From Icerya purchasi (lineage: Eukaryota > Arthropoda > Insecta > Hemiptera > Monophlebidae), in NCBI GenBank assembly GCA_039619475.1, contig CM077115.1, positions 442,588,792-442,652,791 of the forward strand: DNA of 64,000 nt, written 5' to 3'. Under the pieces are notes generated by a model, which saw only the letters and a list, made by a program, of their open reading frames with translations, searched no databases and was not told where the DNA came from. Below are positions 13,963-24,500 of the stretch, one piece after another. Position numbers and translations under genes: made by a program. Every line of letters starts with the position of its first letter. Position 1 is the stretch's first letter.

Positions 13963-14223
13963 ATAATGCTGAATTACCGATGTAAAGAATGAAATTTTGA
14001 CAATCAACTGGAAATATTAGAGCGGTTTCAAGTGTTTAAGATAGGGGAAAATTAATTTTATTAATTTCAAAGTTAAATGTATTTAATAAAATTATTAATG
14101 TTATGTAACGCTAGATTTGGCTCGCGCGGTCCGGAACAGTGCGATGAATTTATTTCGAAATATAATTTCAAATACTACGGTTCGTATAAATGGAAGCCAC
14201 CACATTCGTGTTGCACCGAGTAG
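3485..14223 (+). CDS. G6PD: Glucose-6-phosphate dehydrogenase, C-terminal three exons (gene partial, 5' part off window)
   Basis: G6PD makes 6-phosphoglucono-lactone and NADPH from glucose 6-phosphate, the first step of the oxidative pentose phosphate pathway in the cytosol. CDS exons are 3485-3690, 9813-9973 and 14115-14223. Seen directly: stretches such as [16 protein letters not shown]-like [51 protein letters not shown] and FGSRGPEQ, which follow the C-terminal beta+alpha half of animal G6PD in order. Phases agree: the first exon opens with two bases of a split codon, the second ends with two bases (AA) and the third supplies one (A, giving Lys). The product ends KWKPPHS plus four residues. 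The catalytic and coenzyme domains must lie left of the window. Introns of 6.1 and 4.1 kb are full of transposon remains. No damage is visible, so the gene is probably functional. Confidence 0.97.
4370..4975 (-). mobile_element. Jockey-like LINE fragment, 3' end
   Basis: The minus strand reads [53 protein letters not shown], the segment following RT in Jockey-clade elements (usual form: YGIQLWGxAxxSNxxxIQxFQSKxLR...APWYVxNxxLHxDL). At 4415-4555 a ~85 bp unit (TATAGAGCTG...GTTCATTCGACGG) occurs twice in tandem, perhaps part of its 3' UTR. Stops are present. Confidence 0.65.
4976..6330. other. G6PD intron, AT-rich, nothing recognised
   Basis: Contains short ORFs without family features and poly(T)/poly(A) runs near 5810 and 6070. 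No exon, RNA or repeat that I can support. Confidence 0.6.
6335..6440 (-). repeat. tRNA-derived SINE or tRNA pseudogene
   Basis: The minus strand has a box A-like GTATAGCTGGTTAGGCAG and, about 40 nt later, a good box B GAGTTCGATTCCCA, i.e. an RNA polymerase III promoter with tRNA spacing. The flanks do not pair as an acceptor stem and there is no clear anticodon arm, so a SINE head or pseudogene is likelier than a working tRNA. Confidence 0.65.
6441..7744. other. G6PD intron, unidentified sequence
   Basis: Moderately complex, less AT-rich in 7270-7690 than its surroundings, which suggests old repeat DNA, but no coding motif or terminal structure was recognised on either strand. Confidence 0.4.
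7745..8270 (-). mobile_element. RTE-like LINE fragment (3' end)
   Basis: The minus strand reads [20 protein letters not shown] then [17 protein letters not shown], the segment after the RT catalytic core in RTE-like elements annotated in insects as 'craniofacial development protein 2-like'. It ends with a Lys/Arg-rich [16 protein letters not shown] and a [12 protein letters not shown] run. Frameshifts are present. It is from the same broad clade as the 31.8-35.3 kb element but clearly a different family. Confidence 0.65.
8380..9535 (+). mobile_element. I/Jockey-type LINE fragment, RT end plus RNase H tail
   Basis: The plus strand shows [33 protein letters not shown], then [11 protein letters not shown] (8629 on) and DLRWTYL, as in RxxxLxYGAxxYxSA...[13 protein letters not shown] of RNase H-bearing LINEs. 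Further on, [20 protein letters not shown] with [13 protein letters not shown] (9121-9250) is the C-terminal zinc-finger-like tail. A central part of RNase H is missing. It ends in CAAATAAATAAATAT. Confidence 0.75.
9536..9812. other. G6PD intron end with poly(T) run
   Basis: Poly(T)/TTTG tracts at 9724-9764; otherwise nothing recognised. Confidence 0.5.
9813..9973 (+). CDS. G6PD: G6PD exon B (penultimate coding exon)
   Basis: 161 nt after a TTTTTTAG acceptor, donor AA|GTATGT. It begins [14 protein letters not shown] and includes [17 protein letters not shown], the highly conserved helical segment near the G6PD dimer/structural NADP region (family knowledge). It ends with two bases of a Lys codon. 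Confidence 0.97.
10425..10675. repeat. Foldback (MITE-like) element, nearly full palindrome
   Basis: Arms 10425-10484 and 10619-10675 are inverted copies (about 55 bp, few mismatches and one small indel; core TTTCAGAGTGATAT). A second nested inverted pair (ACCAAATTCATATTA with its complement at about 10579) makes nearly the whole 250 bp self-complementary. A further partial copy of an arm lies at 10690-10756. No coding capacity. Confidence 0.75.
10785..11640 (-). mobile_element. I/R1-like LINE reverse transcriptase fragment
   Basis: The minus strand from 11635 reads [75 protein letters not shown] and [16 protein letters not shown] blocks 1-4 in order (usual form: WKxAxVIPIPKPxKDP..YRPISLxxCxxKxxEKMVxxRL...FDIExAFDxVW). 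It decays after ENGLPQ. Stops are present; no complete domain. Confidence 0.8.
11641..12904. other. G6PD intron, AT-rich, poly(A)/poly(T) runs
   Basis: Homopolymer runs at 11685-11700, 11774-11788 and 12122-12140, and a short ATT run at 12543-12560. No gene signal seen. Confidence 0.5.
12905..13655. repeat. Tandem repeat, ~325-350 bp unit, about 2.2 copies
   Basis: Three successive starts share CCACAGCCG-like text (12916, about 13265, about 13590), then CTATATGAGTTACAGTATTG, GCATACAAAGGTCTC and, later, AGTAGGACTGGAAACTAAAA and GTCCACAGC. The spacing is about 349 then 325 bp; the third unit is cut short. The same unit, inverted, occurs at 60813-61250. Confidence 0.85.
13656..14114. other. G6PD intron end with (AT)n microsatellite
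   Basis: (AT)n at 13921-13953, a poly(T) run at 13829-13846, and a CTTTACTTTACTTTTACTTACTT motif region near 13705. Nothing else. Confidence 0.6.
14115..14223 (+). CDS. G6PD: G6PD exon C (terminal coding exon with stop)
   Basis: Acceptor AACGCTAG, then A completes the split Lys codon. The exon reads [12 protein letters not shown], then [15 protein letters not shown], then four residues and TAG at 14221-14223. GSRGP and the Tyr-Lys-Trp close to the C terminus are hallmarks of animal G6PD. A longer open frame in another phase over the same bases is a shadow. Confidence 0.94.
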
Positions 14224-14367
14224 CATTAATAGAGCGATTAACATTCGTCACAATATTCTCTACGTCCAGCGCGGCATACAGATCGTTGCGTTGGAAAAAA
14301 TACGCCAATTGTATTTTTTTTTAAATTTTATCACTGTCCATAGGGAAAAAAACCTAAATAATTTTTA

Positions 14368-14373
14368 AATAAA
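14368..14373 (+). terminator. Likely G6PD polyadenylation signal
   Basis: AATAAA 145 bp after the G6PD stop codon, the first canonical hexamer downstream. Its use as the cleavage signal is inference from position. Confidence 0.5.
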
Positions 14374-14462
14374 ACGCGAAAAATATACATTTAAATAATT
14401 CAAAAATGTTGTTGTTTTATATTAATCGCACGACAATAACGAGATAAGAGTTTATTCAAACA

Positions 14463-14493
<31 letters not shown>

Positions 14494-15061
14494 ATTATTG
14501 TTTTCAAAGATCACTCCTGCGATACTACTCTTTACGCTGAAAGATTACTTTATACTCGGACTAAAAATTTAAATCTATGTTATGCCGGTACATTTCAGAA
14601 ACATTTCTTTAATGATTTTGTAGTGTGATGTGACCTAGTTATGGTCCCCGCTACATTGATAGCGGTCAAGCAATTAATATGCGAACAGCAGTTTGTTTCT
14701 ACAATGTACGACAGATTGAAACCTAAACTAGATTAATGTTACTTTTTTAAATCTTAACACTCGATGATCTGCAGCAGCGTAACTGTGTTTCCGTATACAC
14801 ATCTGTACATTTTTAATGCACGGAATTAAAAAGGACGACCATGTACAAGAAAGACTCAATGCGAACATTAATCAATTTTCGTTTTTTCACTATAAAACTG
14901 TAGCCGCTAAATGTTTATCTGTGTACCATGTATGCGACTCGCGTAAATATGTGATAATTTATAATTTATTTCGTCCGTTATAACTAAGACTCGAAGTCGA
15001 AACACTACTCGGAGACTATCCAAACGGTTTAGGCACCATATCGCAACTACCTGCACATCAT

Positions 15062-15184
15062 GAATATAGTGATTTAAAACAAATACAAATATAACACAAA
15101 CAAATGAAGCATAGAACGTTTCTAAGTAAGTAATCGTTTTATATTTAATTGTTATATTTGTATTTGTTTTAAATCACTATATTC
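15062..15184. repeat. Perfect 34 bp inverted repeat, 55 bp loop
   Basis: 15062-15095 and 15151-15184 are exact reverse complements over 34 bp (the arm contains TAGTGATTTAAAACAAATAC). Such a perfect long stem in otherwise random AT-rich DNA is either a young foldback element or under some constraint. Confidence 0.9.
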
Positions 15185-16268
15185 TATAATTAACAAACAA
15201 GCATGAGTTAGGCACACTGTGCTTGTAATTCTGCATTATTTTGAAGCCTTGTAAAGAGTATTTCTTCTTCGATATTTCGTCTTTTTTGTTATCCTCGATT
15301 CTAGGCGTACGTTTAGTTACCTGATCCACTTTCTTCATCTCTTACTTTTCCTTTTTCACGCGCTAATTTTATTAACGAATTACTTTTTTAAGCATTCGTC
15401 ACATTTTACGTACATTCTTTCTACCGAAATAGTATGATTATCGATAAACCTAACGCAACTGATTAGAACACATTCTCTTTAAAGGGTAATGGCTTTTTTT
15501 ATTCGTCATCTCCGCAAGTTAAACAATACCTGTATATGATGTTTTATAATCGAAATCTCAATTTTAGAAACGTCAATAGGAAATTAAATTTATGGTAATA
15601 TATATCATTAACGATGGAAAGTTATTTCGTTTATGGTATTATTAAACAGAAAATTACACGAGGATTTACTGAATACGATTTAAAATCCCGATTATTTTAT
15701 TCTTTTTATGATAGCCTTATCGGTCACAGAGATTCTTACCTGTTATCACCACAACGAAAAATAATTTATGATTATGGTTCTCGTAACCGAAACCAGTCAG
15801 AAAATATTTATATACTAATTAATTGAGATTTGTATTTCATCTGTTTTATTAAAAAATAAATGAAGAACATAACAAAAGAAAAATAATTATATTAAAAATT
15901 TTATTATATATAAATTTTTCGAACAAAATTATTCAATATAAAAAAATTTTCAAATGCCAGAAATAATATGAAATATGTTAAAAACTAACACAGCTTTATA
16001 ATAGTTCATTGTTTTTCTAGTTAAAGAAAATGACTAGAAAAGTTCATTGTTGAAAAAAATAACTGCTACCAGAACGAAAAAATAAGGCAATTTTTTTCAA
16101 TATGAACGCCGCTACATGTATATATATATCAATATACATATACCCGCACACATTATATTATACGTACATATATTTTAGGGAAATCATTTCCCTTGTGAAT
16201 GCAATTTTTTAATATATATATATATATTTTTTTTTATAATAAAAATAAATAATTATTAATATTATGAT

Positions 16269-16463
16269 CTAATAAGAACCAAAAAGGTGTATGAAATATT
16301 TAGCTCTAAAAACTTTTTCGTGATCACCATCAGTCGAAGGATACATGTGAATACTCTGAACAAGCGCTAAACAACATATCCTTTGACTGATGATGAGATA
16401 TTCCCAAAAATGTTTTTAGAACTAAAACCATTTATTATACGTCTCAGTTGTTTATTATTAGAT
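16269..16463. repeat. Imperfect long palindrome (MITE-like)
   Basis: Arms of about 75-85 bp: CTAATAAGAACC...ATCAGTCGAAGGATA on the left pairs with TATCCTTTGACTGATGATG...TTTATTATTAG on the right. About 40 bp of loop. No ORF. Confidence 0.8.
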
Positions 16464-17060
16464 TATAGTATTACTACTACGTTTAAAAATATTTAACGAA
16501 CGGAACATATAAAAATTCTCGGTATTTAAATAAAAAATATGAAACGTTTTTCCTAGTATTTAGACAATTATGCCAAAAATAGAGCAAATTATCGAAAAAG
16601 AAAATATCGTTTTTAAATAATACTGTAAAATATGCCTCAGTAATTTTTTATGCAAACACTATTCTCGAGTATATATCCATCACCTTATCTGATTCAGATG
16701 AACAATTCAATATATACGAGACAAAAAATAAAAAATAAAACGCATTCATAAATTTTTGAACGTCCCGTTTTTAAAATAAGTAAGAATCATTAGTTAAAAA
16801 TATGTTTAAAAAGTTCTTTTAAAATTTTAAATCATCTGTCAGGCGTTAAAAATACACAACGTATGTGTTTTGTTATCAGAAGGACAAGTTAACTGTTTTT
16901 GAAAAAAATTATAGTCAATTTTAAAATAAAAGTAAATTCAAATTAAAACTTTTACTTTCGGGACATGATTTGAAAATATTAAAAAATTTGTCGAGGTTTC
17001 TCGGAAATAAAAACGACTATTTTCTGTTTCTCTTAATTATACTTACACACACACACACGC

Positions 17061-17091
<31 letters not shown>

Positions 17092-18176
17092 TGTGTGTGT
17101 GCGCGTGTGACGGGCTGGGAAAAAAGAGGTTAATGTGTAAAAAATCTATTTTGGGATTTTTACTGTTTTTGAATCTCTCTAATAGAGTCTACTCTTTCAT
17201 CGACAATTCGTCTAAAATTCAAATCTATATTAGACTTCAAATAACGGAGATTTATTAAATCGAAGACACGATCAAGAAAGAATTTTGTGTATTTAACAAG
17301 AAAAAGTTTGACATTTTCGTATTTTTTTCTGTTTGAATTCGGCCAGGCAAAACAATTTTATTATTTTAGCCCATAGTACCGTTATAAAATAATATTGGGA
17401 GTATACGTGTAAGTTACAGGAGAAATGGAAACAATGTTATCGAGTTTTAAACGCATTTTCTCAAACAGCATTTATATAGACCTCTTTTCTTCCTAGCCGA
17501 TTTTAATATTACACACAAATAATTGACCTTATACAGTGCAGAACAAAAAAATTAAACGTATACAAAATTTATAAAAAATGTAACTTTTTTTTTCTTATTT
17601 GTCAAATAAATAATTTATAGATTTAAAATTTCTTATAAAAATAATTACTTCGGTCGTAATCGGAAGTAAAATTTATTATTTTTTGATTTAATACGAGCAT
17701 TATATAATACTAGTAGTAACTCACTGATAATTTAGCGTCGCCTAAGCGCTTTTTATCGATTAAAAAATTTCCATCTTTTCGCAATTATCGTTACGACAAT
17801 CAGCTTCGATTGCAACCAGTAAAGGTTACGACGCGAGTTTTATATAAATTTAAATAATACAAAAATATTACCACACAAAAAATTATTAACGTTCGAATGA
17901 AATGACAATAAAAAATAATAGAACTTTTTCAATTAATGTAAAAAAAAAAAATATATATGAATACGCGTTAAAATTATACGAAAAATGAATATAAAAAATA
18001 ATAAATCCGAAATATTTAAATATTTACAAATAAAATACTGCAGGTCATTAGTAGACACTTACATACACATATGTAATAATACACGTATATGTATTAAGTC
18101 TGGTAAATTCGACGAGAAAAAAAAATGTATTTTTTTGTTTCCCAGTAAATTTACAAAACCGATATACTCGGCTTAA

Positions 18177-18340
18177 AAGCAAGGGGTTATTAATCGTGAA
18201 GGATATTAAATAAAATCAATTTTAAAAAAGTCTGAAATATGTAATGTTTTTTATATAACACCGACTATTACATATCTCAGACTCTTTTTAAATTAACTTT
18301 ATTGTAACATCGTTGATGATTAATAACCGCTTGCTTAAGC
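18177..18340. repeat. Imperfect long palindrome (MITE-like)
   Basis: The left arm starts AAGCAAGGGGTTATTAATC and includes AAAGTCTGAAATATGTAAT. The right arm has ATTACATATCTCAGACTCTTT and ends GATTAATAACCGCTTGCTT. Arms of about 70 bp with a ~20 bp loop. Confidence 0.85.
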
Positions 18341-20106
18341 CACACGTATTGATTTTATATATAATTTTTACATGTAATACTGTTTTAATATTTATCACAA
18401 AAAAAAGTACGAAATAATTAAAATTTTATGAAAAAAATGTATTAAAATGCTCAAAACATTTATGACGTTTTGATGGAAATACCGTCAAATATTAGTTTTA
18501 ATAAAGTAACTCTTATGTACAATGATTCTCACCAGTTACTGCCAGATTAACACTGTTTCAGAAACAAAAAAATCGGCAGCCAACCTTAAGATACAAGAAA
18601 TTTGTTACTTTTCACGCTGTACTATTTAAAATTACCATTTTGTAAATTACCATTTTAAAAATAAAAAAAAAAAACAATTATCTACTTTAAAAAGGCTTAT
18701 CGGCTATTTATTAAACAGTGGTAGTTGCAGTAGCTGTCATTTATGTTACCAAAGTTAGCGGAGAACCTTCTCAAACTAAATAAAATAAATAATTAAATTT
18801 GCATCAGTGCGTATCTTTAACAAAACGCTACCTCAAGTATCGCTTTGAACCAAAAAATAAATTACAGAATGTTTTAAACAGGACGAAAGTATTTTTATAA
18901 TTGAACAATAATTGAATATGAGTTGAAAGAAGAATAAAACAACATGAAATAATATTTCTTACCAAATGCTCAAAGTTATTAATTTTAAAGGAAATTAATT
19001 AAAAACACCTTAAAATAAAAAATCACTATTATTTTGAAAAAAAATAATGTAATTATTTTAAATATTTCTAATTGAAAAAATCAGTTTCAAATACTTACGA
19101 AGTAAAAAAACAACAACAACAATTTACTCTAATTTTGTAGAACTGAATTTTAAATCGAAAAATGTCAATAAAATCTCTATTTCCTGATAAACACGTCAGT
19201 TAAATAAATTATTATTAATTGTGTATTTTTTTTATTTTTAATATTAAAAACTATCCCTAAGAAGTTTCATATATTACTTTTTCTTCCGACATTTAACCTT
19301 TATTATACTTTAATTGCGTAATTGTAAATATTATATTTCATTTTACTTCGATGCATTATGCGCTTTTTAAAATCCATTAAAAATCCTTTACGCGATTTTT
19401 AAATATATTTGGCCCATATATTTTTTTTTTATTATCGTCAAAAAATTCTTCAATGATCATATAGTCTCTTCGGTCACAATAACAATCCAATTCTGCTAAT
19501 ATATTTAGTGGTTATTTTTTTTTTTCTTTTGGGGGGGGGTGCTTATAAATTCCAACTTTTATAATAACTTTATTTTAACATACTGTTTAATAGGGAATAT
19601 ATATATATATATGTGTGTGTGTGTACTTATAAATTTCGTTTTATATTATATTCAAAATTTATAAGATTAATATTAAATACACTACGAGAATAAACACAGA
19701 AACTGCAATAAAAATGTGAAAAGCAGCTACAAGGAAAAATATTGACCCGTTAAAAATTATTGAATATGTGTACATGTTTTGTTCGGAAAAATCTATATCA
19801 AAAGTCAGCATTTTTATATTTTTAGATTACAAAAAAAAAAAAAAAACACTACTTAAAATTCTCAAAATATTTATTCGACGTCTTAAGTTTTTTTGGCAAA
19901 AGCGGCATAAAAAAATGCTGGTCTATGTTTTGCAAAGCCGATGAATATAACTGTTTAAAATTTCTTTTTATACATATTTTCAGTCGATTTGTGATCCTTA
20001 TTACAAGAAAAGTAAGGGTAACCTAATATTCTTTTCCTTTCTTAATATTAATTTTTATTTTTATAAATCGGTTAAAAAGAAAATTGTTTCTTTCATTGCC
20101 TTACTC

Positions 20107-20155
<49 letters not shown>

Positions 20156-20900
20156 CCCATAGAAAAGTAGACCAAATATTTGCGAAAAAAAATTAGAACA
20201 TATCCCCCGAGAATATTAAGAGTTTACTGTACTTTTATCTTTAAATTTAAATTTTGTAAAAGTAGAACTGGCTTTTGAAGAATATAAACATTATAAACAT
20301 AGGTGAAGCGGAAAATTCGTTATTTGAAAAACTACATAACGAATTATCATCTCTACACGTGTACAGAGATATTTAATAATCGTTTAAGCGAAATCATCAT
20401 ACTTTACGAATGGAAATATAATAATACTGTTCGAATATTTAAAAAATTAAAAAAGCAATCGTTTAATTAACACGCAATTTACAAATAATACGTGTACCTT
20501 TTACAAGATAGATTTTAGTTAATTAGATATATCAGGAATGTAAAAATTAGGAATGCGGGACTAGTAAAAATAAAATATAATTATTTATAAATAAACGTTC
20601 TAATTCGTTAAAAAAGGAACATTTAGAATCATTAAACTCTAATGATCGATAAAGCGCGATTGTGTATGACGTGCATAGCGTATCAGTCGACTTTATGCAT
20701 AAATAAATTATACGAACACATTATTCAATCGACTTCGTCATATTTCGGCAGCAGGAACACAAAGGAATATAATTGTGTGTGTGTGGGTATATATATATAT
20801 ATATATACATTATAATATATACACACACTAATACTATAATTTGAAACGAATGACTATTAAACTTTAAGTATATACGTACTTGAATTAACTCGACGCCAAC

Positions 20901-21547
20901 CTACTGTATTATGTTGTGTTGTTGCAGCGTATATAAACAAAAGTAAGAATTAGGATGATGTTTACAGCAAGAATTCGGCGGTGCATGCGACAAATGATGA
21001 CAAGGAATTGGTATGGAGCATGGCCGTTTTCCGGTCTCGCCGTAGTATCTATTATCCGGCTGCTGCTGTGACTGCTGGTCAGTGTAGACCAGGGCGCCGC
21101 CACAATGACTAGACGTATAGTAGGAGGTGGTGACGGCATGATGCTGATGCTTGAGTGGACTACCGTTATTCGAGAGACACTCACAAAGGTCGGTTGGCTG
21201 TTTTTTCTTAAACGTTCCCATCAGGCAAGCACACTGAGTACCGTTCGAGCTACTCGGAGACGAGCACACCGTTGTTGTAGTAACAGCAATCGGTTGTTGC
21301 TGTGGTCGATCAGTGCGATCTTGCGAGTAAACAGCCACAGCTGTGCCGCTCGGATAAGAAGCGGCAAAGCAAGACTTTGTCGGTGTTGATTTTTCCTTAA
21401 TAAAAGATACCGAAGTGAGAGAAGAGTTGGCATCAGCTCCGATCGGATGGAACGTAGTCAATAATGGTAAAGTCACTTCTGGAACAGATGTCGGTGAATC
21501 AGATCGTTCTTCATGAATAACCGCTATAGAGTTATTGTTCGCACCGG
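20901..21547 (-). CDS. lbk: LRIG exon 13: cytoplasmic tail and stop
   Basis: 647 nt starting with CC after ...GGAAG, which completes an Ala codon; stop TAG at 20903-20901. The tail is low-complexity (Gln, His, Ser, Cys) with [12 protein letters not shown] near residue 950 as its only recognisable family motif. The acceptor lacks a pyrimidine tract immediately upstream, so the exact junction is the less certain point; the phase supports it. Confidence 0.88.
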
Positions 21548-24500
21548 CTTCCGTATTTTCAAAAAACAAAGATTATATATAAATATAGACTAATCATTAT
21601 TAATTACACACACATATGTATATATGTATATATATGCAATGGCTGTCCCGTGGTAACTGAGATTACGCTTCCTATTTTTGAATAAAGTGACAGAACAAGT
21701 TGAAAACTGCATAGACGTCGCAGCTCATTTTGTAACTATAGCAACAAATTCAAACCAGTATTTATGGATGTGCGTTGCGCGATACCCTACAAGTTTTTTG
21801 CGTTGCGATATGGGCCCAAAAAAAAGAACAACGCTTCGTCGTTCGTTATTGTGTTTATCGGCTGGTGTCACAGTGAAAGAGATGACAGCTGTTTATAAAG
21901 ACAAATGCCTATCAAGAGCAACAATATTCCGTTCTGGCACAAGGCCTTCTCGGAGGGCCGTGAATCTGCAGAATTGTTTCCGCACGCTGGCCCATCATCA
22001 TCAACAGAAGAAAACATAAACACGACGGCAGCGGCTATTCGTGAAGACCAGCATCTACCAATCGATGCTCTCGAAAAGTTGATGCACATTATTTCAGGAA
22101 CCATTTTGCATCGTATTTTAAAGGACCATTTGATGCCGCTATCCACAATGCAGTACAAAATATTCTGAAACGCGTTCGTGCAGATGAACTCCGAAAAAGA
22201 CAATTCATGTAAAGTGGCAAGAACGGATGCAAAGGTGTATCAATTCTGATGACCGATATTTTGAAAAAGATAGAGAACTTCATGAAATGGACACCAATGG
22301 CGAATAAGTTTCTAAGTTTCTGTAAATATACGACTTCGAAAAAAAAAAAACACGTAGGGTAAAGTTTTACTACTTTCACTCAGCATACTGCAACGGTGGT
22401 ACACTCGGTGATTAGAAAATGTTCAAATTTCTCCTGTGAATAGTCAATGAGTTATACTATATTTACCCCACTTTGGTCGTTATTCGATAGGTGACGTTGT
22501 ATTCCTATATGAAGCGCAGTTTCAGTTACCACGGGACAGCCTATGCCTATATAGGTGTATATGAGAATTGTCTCAAAAGTAAGTTTCTCTATGTTGTTAA
22601 AAATCGAAAAGTAGTTGAAAAATACTAAATATATATATATTTATTTCATGAAGGAATTTTGCTTTCTCAACACAATCGCCAAGGCGCCGAATACATTTAT
22701 TATATCCCCAAAATCAATTTCTGTAAATTCTCGTAATACTAGGGTGCATTTATTTTTTGAAGAAAAACATATGGAAAACTTATTTATTTTTATTTAAAAT
22801 TTCAATTTTTCTTGAAAAAAGGGAAAAAGAAGAAATCCGATAGTGAAAGGTTTGGTGATTGTTTAAGCGCAACACTCCCGGGAGATTTGAGCCGAATGCT
22901 GTTTGCATTTTTATTCCAAAAAAAAAAAACAATTGCACGCGACTTGTGCTGTGTTAATATCCATAGAAAAAAAAGTATACGTTCAATCAATTTGTAGCCG
23001 AATAACTGAATTTATAATATACTCACATATAATAAAAGAAAAAATTTTGCTTTTTCCATACGTTATCCAAAACTGTTTTACATTACATGAAATAGCTAAG
23101 AAAATTGTACGTTTGGTAAAATACACATATGAATTTTAAAAAAATATCTTCGTTAAATAACATAATTAAATATGTAGCGAGATTATATATTAAAATGTTG
23201 ATAAAAAATACATTTTCCAATGAAACGGTTTTTGCGCAATGGACACAATATCCGAGAATTTCTAAAATTACAATTGTTTATAGCATGCCGTTTTAAAGTA
23301 CGTTTATAATAAATGTTACGCTACAACTATCCATTATAAACTGAAAACAAAAAAAAAATAGTTCTGTGGTCGGTTCATTTTTTCTTTTAAATTGGTATAT
23401 TTGTGAAAATTAAATTAAAATATATACACATTTTTAAAAGAAAGTGTTTGAGTGTTCATGTGTGAAAGAGAATGGCGAGACTAAATTAAAATAAACTGAC
23501 ATCGTCGATATACCACATATTACACTTTAGTACACTTACACTATAGTAGTGTCATCGTATAAAGTAAGAGTAACCAGTCACATTCAAAAGGTTTCTTAAA
23601 AACATCGTTTTGGAAGCTGCAAAATTGACATCATAATGATTGGCAGATTTCATACTAAAAAGGTGTAACGAAAAAATTAACACCGTATCCAAACATACTG
23701 CCGATGTTTTTTTGTAATATACCGAAAGTGACTCAAAGCAAAAGAATTTTTTTTTTTTTTTTTTTATAATAATCAAAACTTCTGTGATAAGAGCTTGTTG
23801 TCAAGAAGTATTATTTGTCTCGCATACCGTCCACCGGAAAGATCTCATAATTATACATATTATAGAAAGACTATTATTTAATCGTTTAAAAAGTCCTAAT
23901 AATTTTATAGTGAAAAATTGGTTTACATTAAACTTACTAACGATTCGAAAAGAAACGACAGAAAAAAAAAGTAAATTATATTTTCGAGAAAATCAAACCT
24001 GATAGCAATAAATCCTGATAACTGCGTTTCGTAGAATCACCAGTGCCGCTATCTTTACTGCTGTGTGAAGAATTTTCTGACTTACTATCTATCGGAGACA
24101 TCGACGTCGGTATGCGAATATCACGATGCTTACTGTGCCGCAAAATAATAAGCCAAATAAATGAAGTCCCAAATGCGCATATCACAATCGTTGAAGCCAC
24201 TACGATTAGTATCTCTTTATATTTGAACTCAGTCTTCGATACTAAAGGCAAATAATAAAAACCGTAAATGTTTAAAAACAACACCACCTACGTAGTTATA
24301 AATAATAATTTTCACGTTAAGCACACTTTTTCAACTTTTTAAAATGTAAAGCACTACCTAACATTATCTTCAAATACCGAAGAGACTGTAGCCAAATAAT
24401 AATTTCTCTCGATAAAAATTTTTTCACATCTGACGACTGGGAAGAGCGACGATGACGTATTATTTTCAAATGGCCGTAATATTAATGGGGAAAAAAATTC

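Larger units (their letters stand above)
14224..20900. other. Intergenic region between convergent G6PD and LRIG
   Basis: AT-rich (visibly over 70% A+T), gene-free as far as I can see. It holds three long inverted repeats (listed separately), a poly(T) run at 14463-14489, a TA/TG microsatellite at 17058-17098, a short one at 19599-19624 and (TA)n at 20111-20154. Small ORFs here have no family features. Confidence 0.6.

Noticed and set aside
15760..15826. YGSRNRNQSE frame as the last G6PD exon
   Set aside because: The exon at 14115 gives the true GSRGP motif, the correct phase and a proper C terminus; this one lacks the following conserved residues.
21105..21389. Plus-strand 94 aa ORF
   Set aside because: Antisense shadow of LRIG exon 13.
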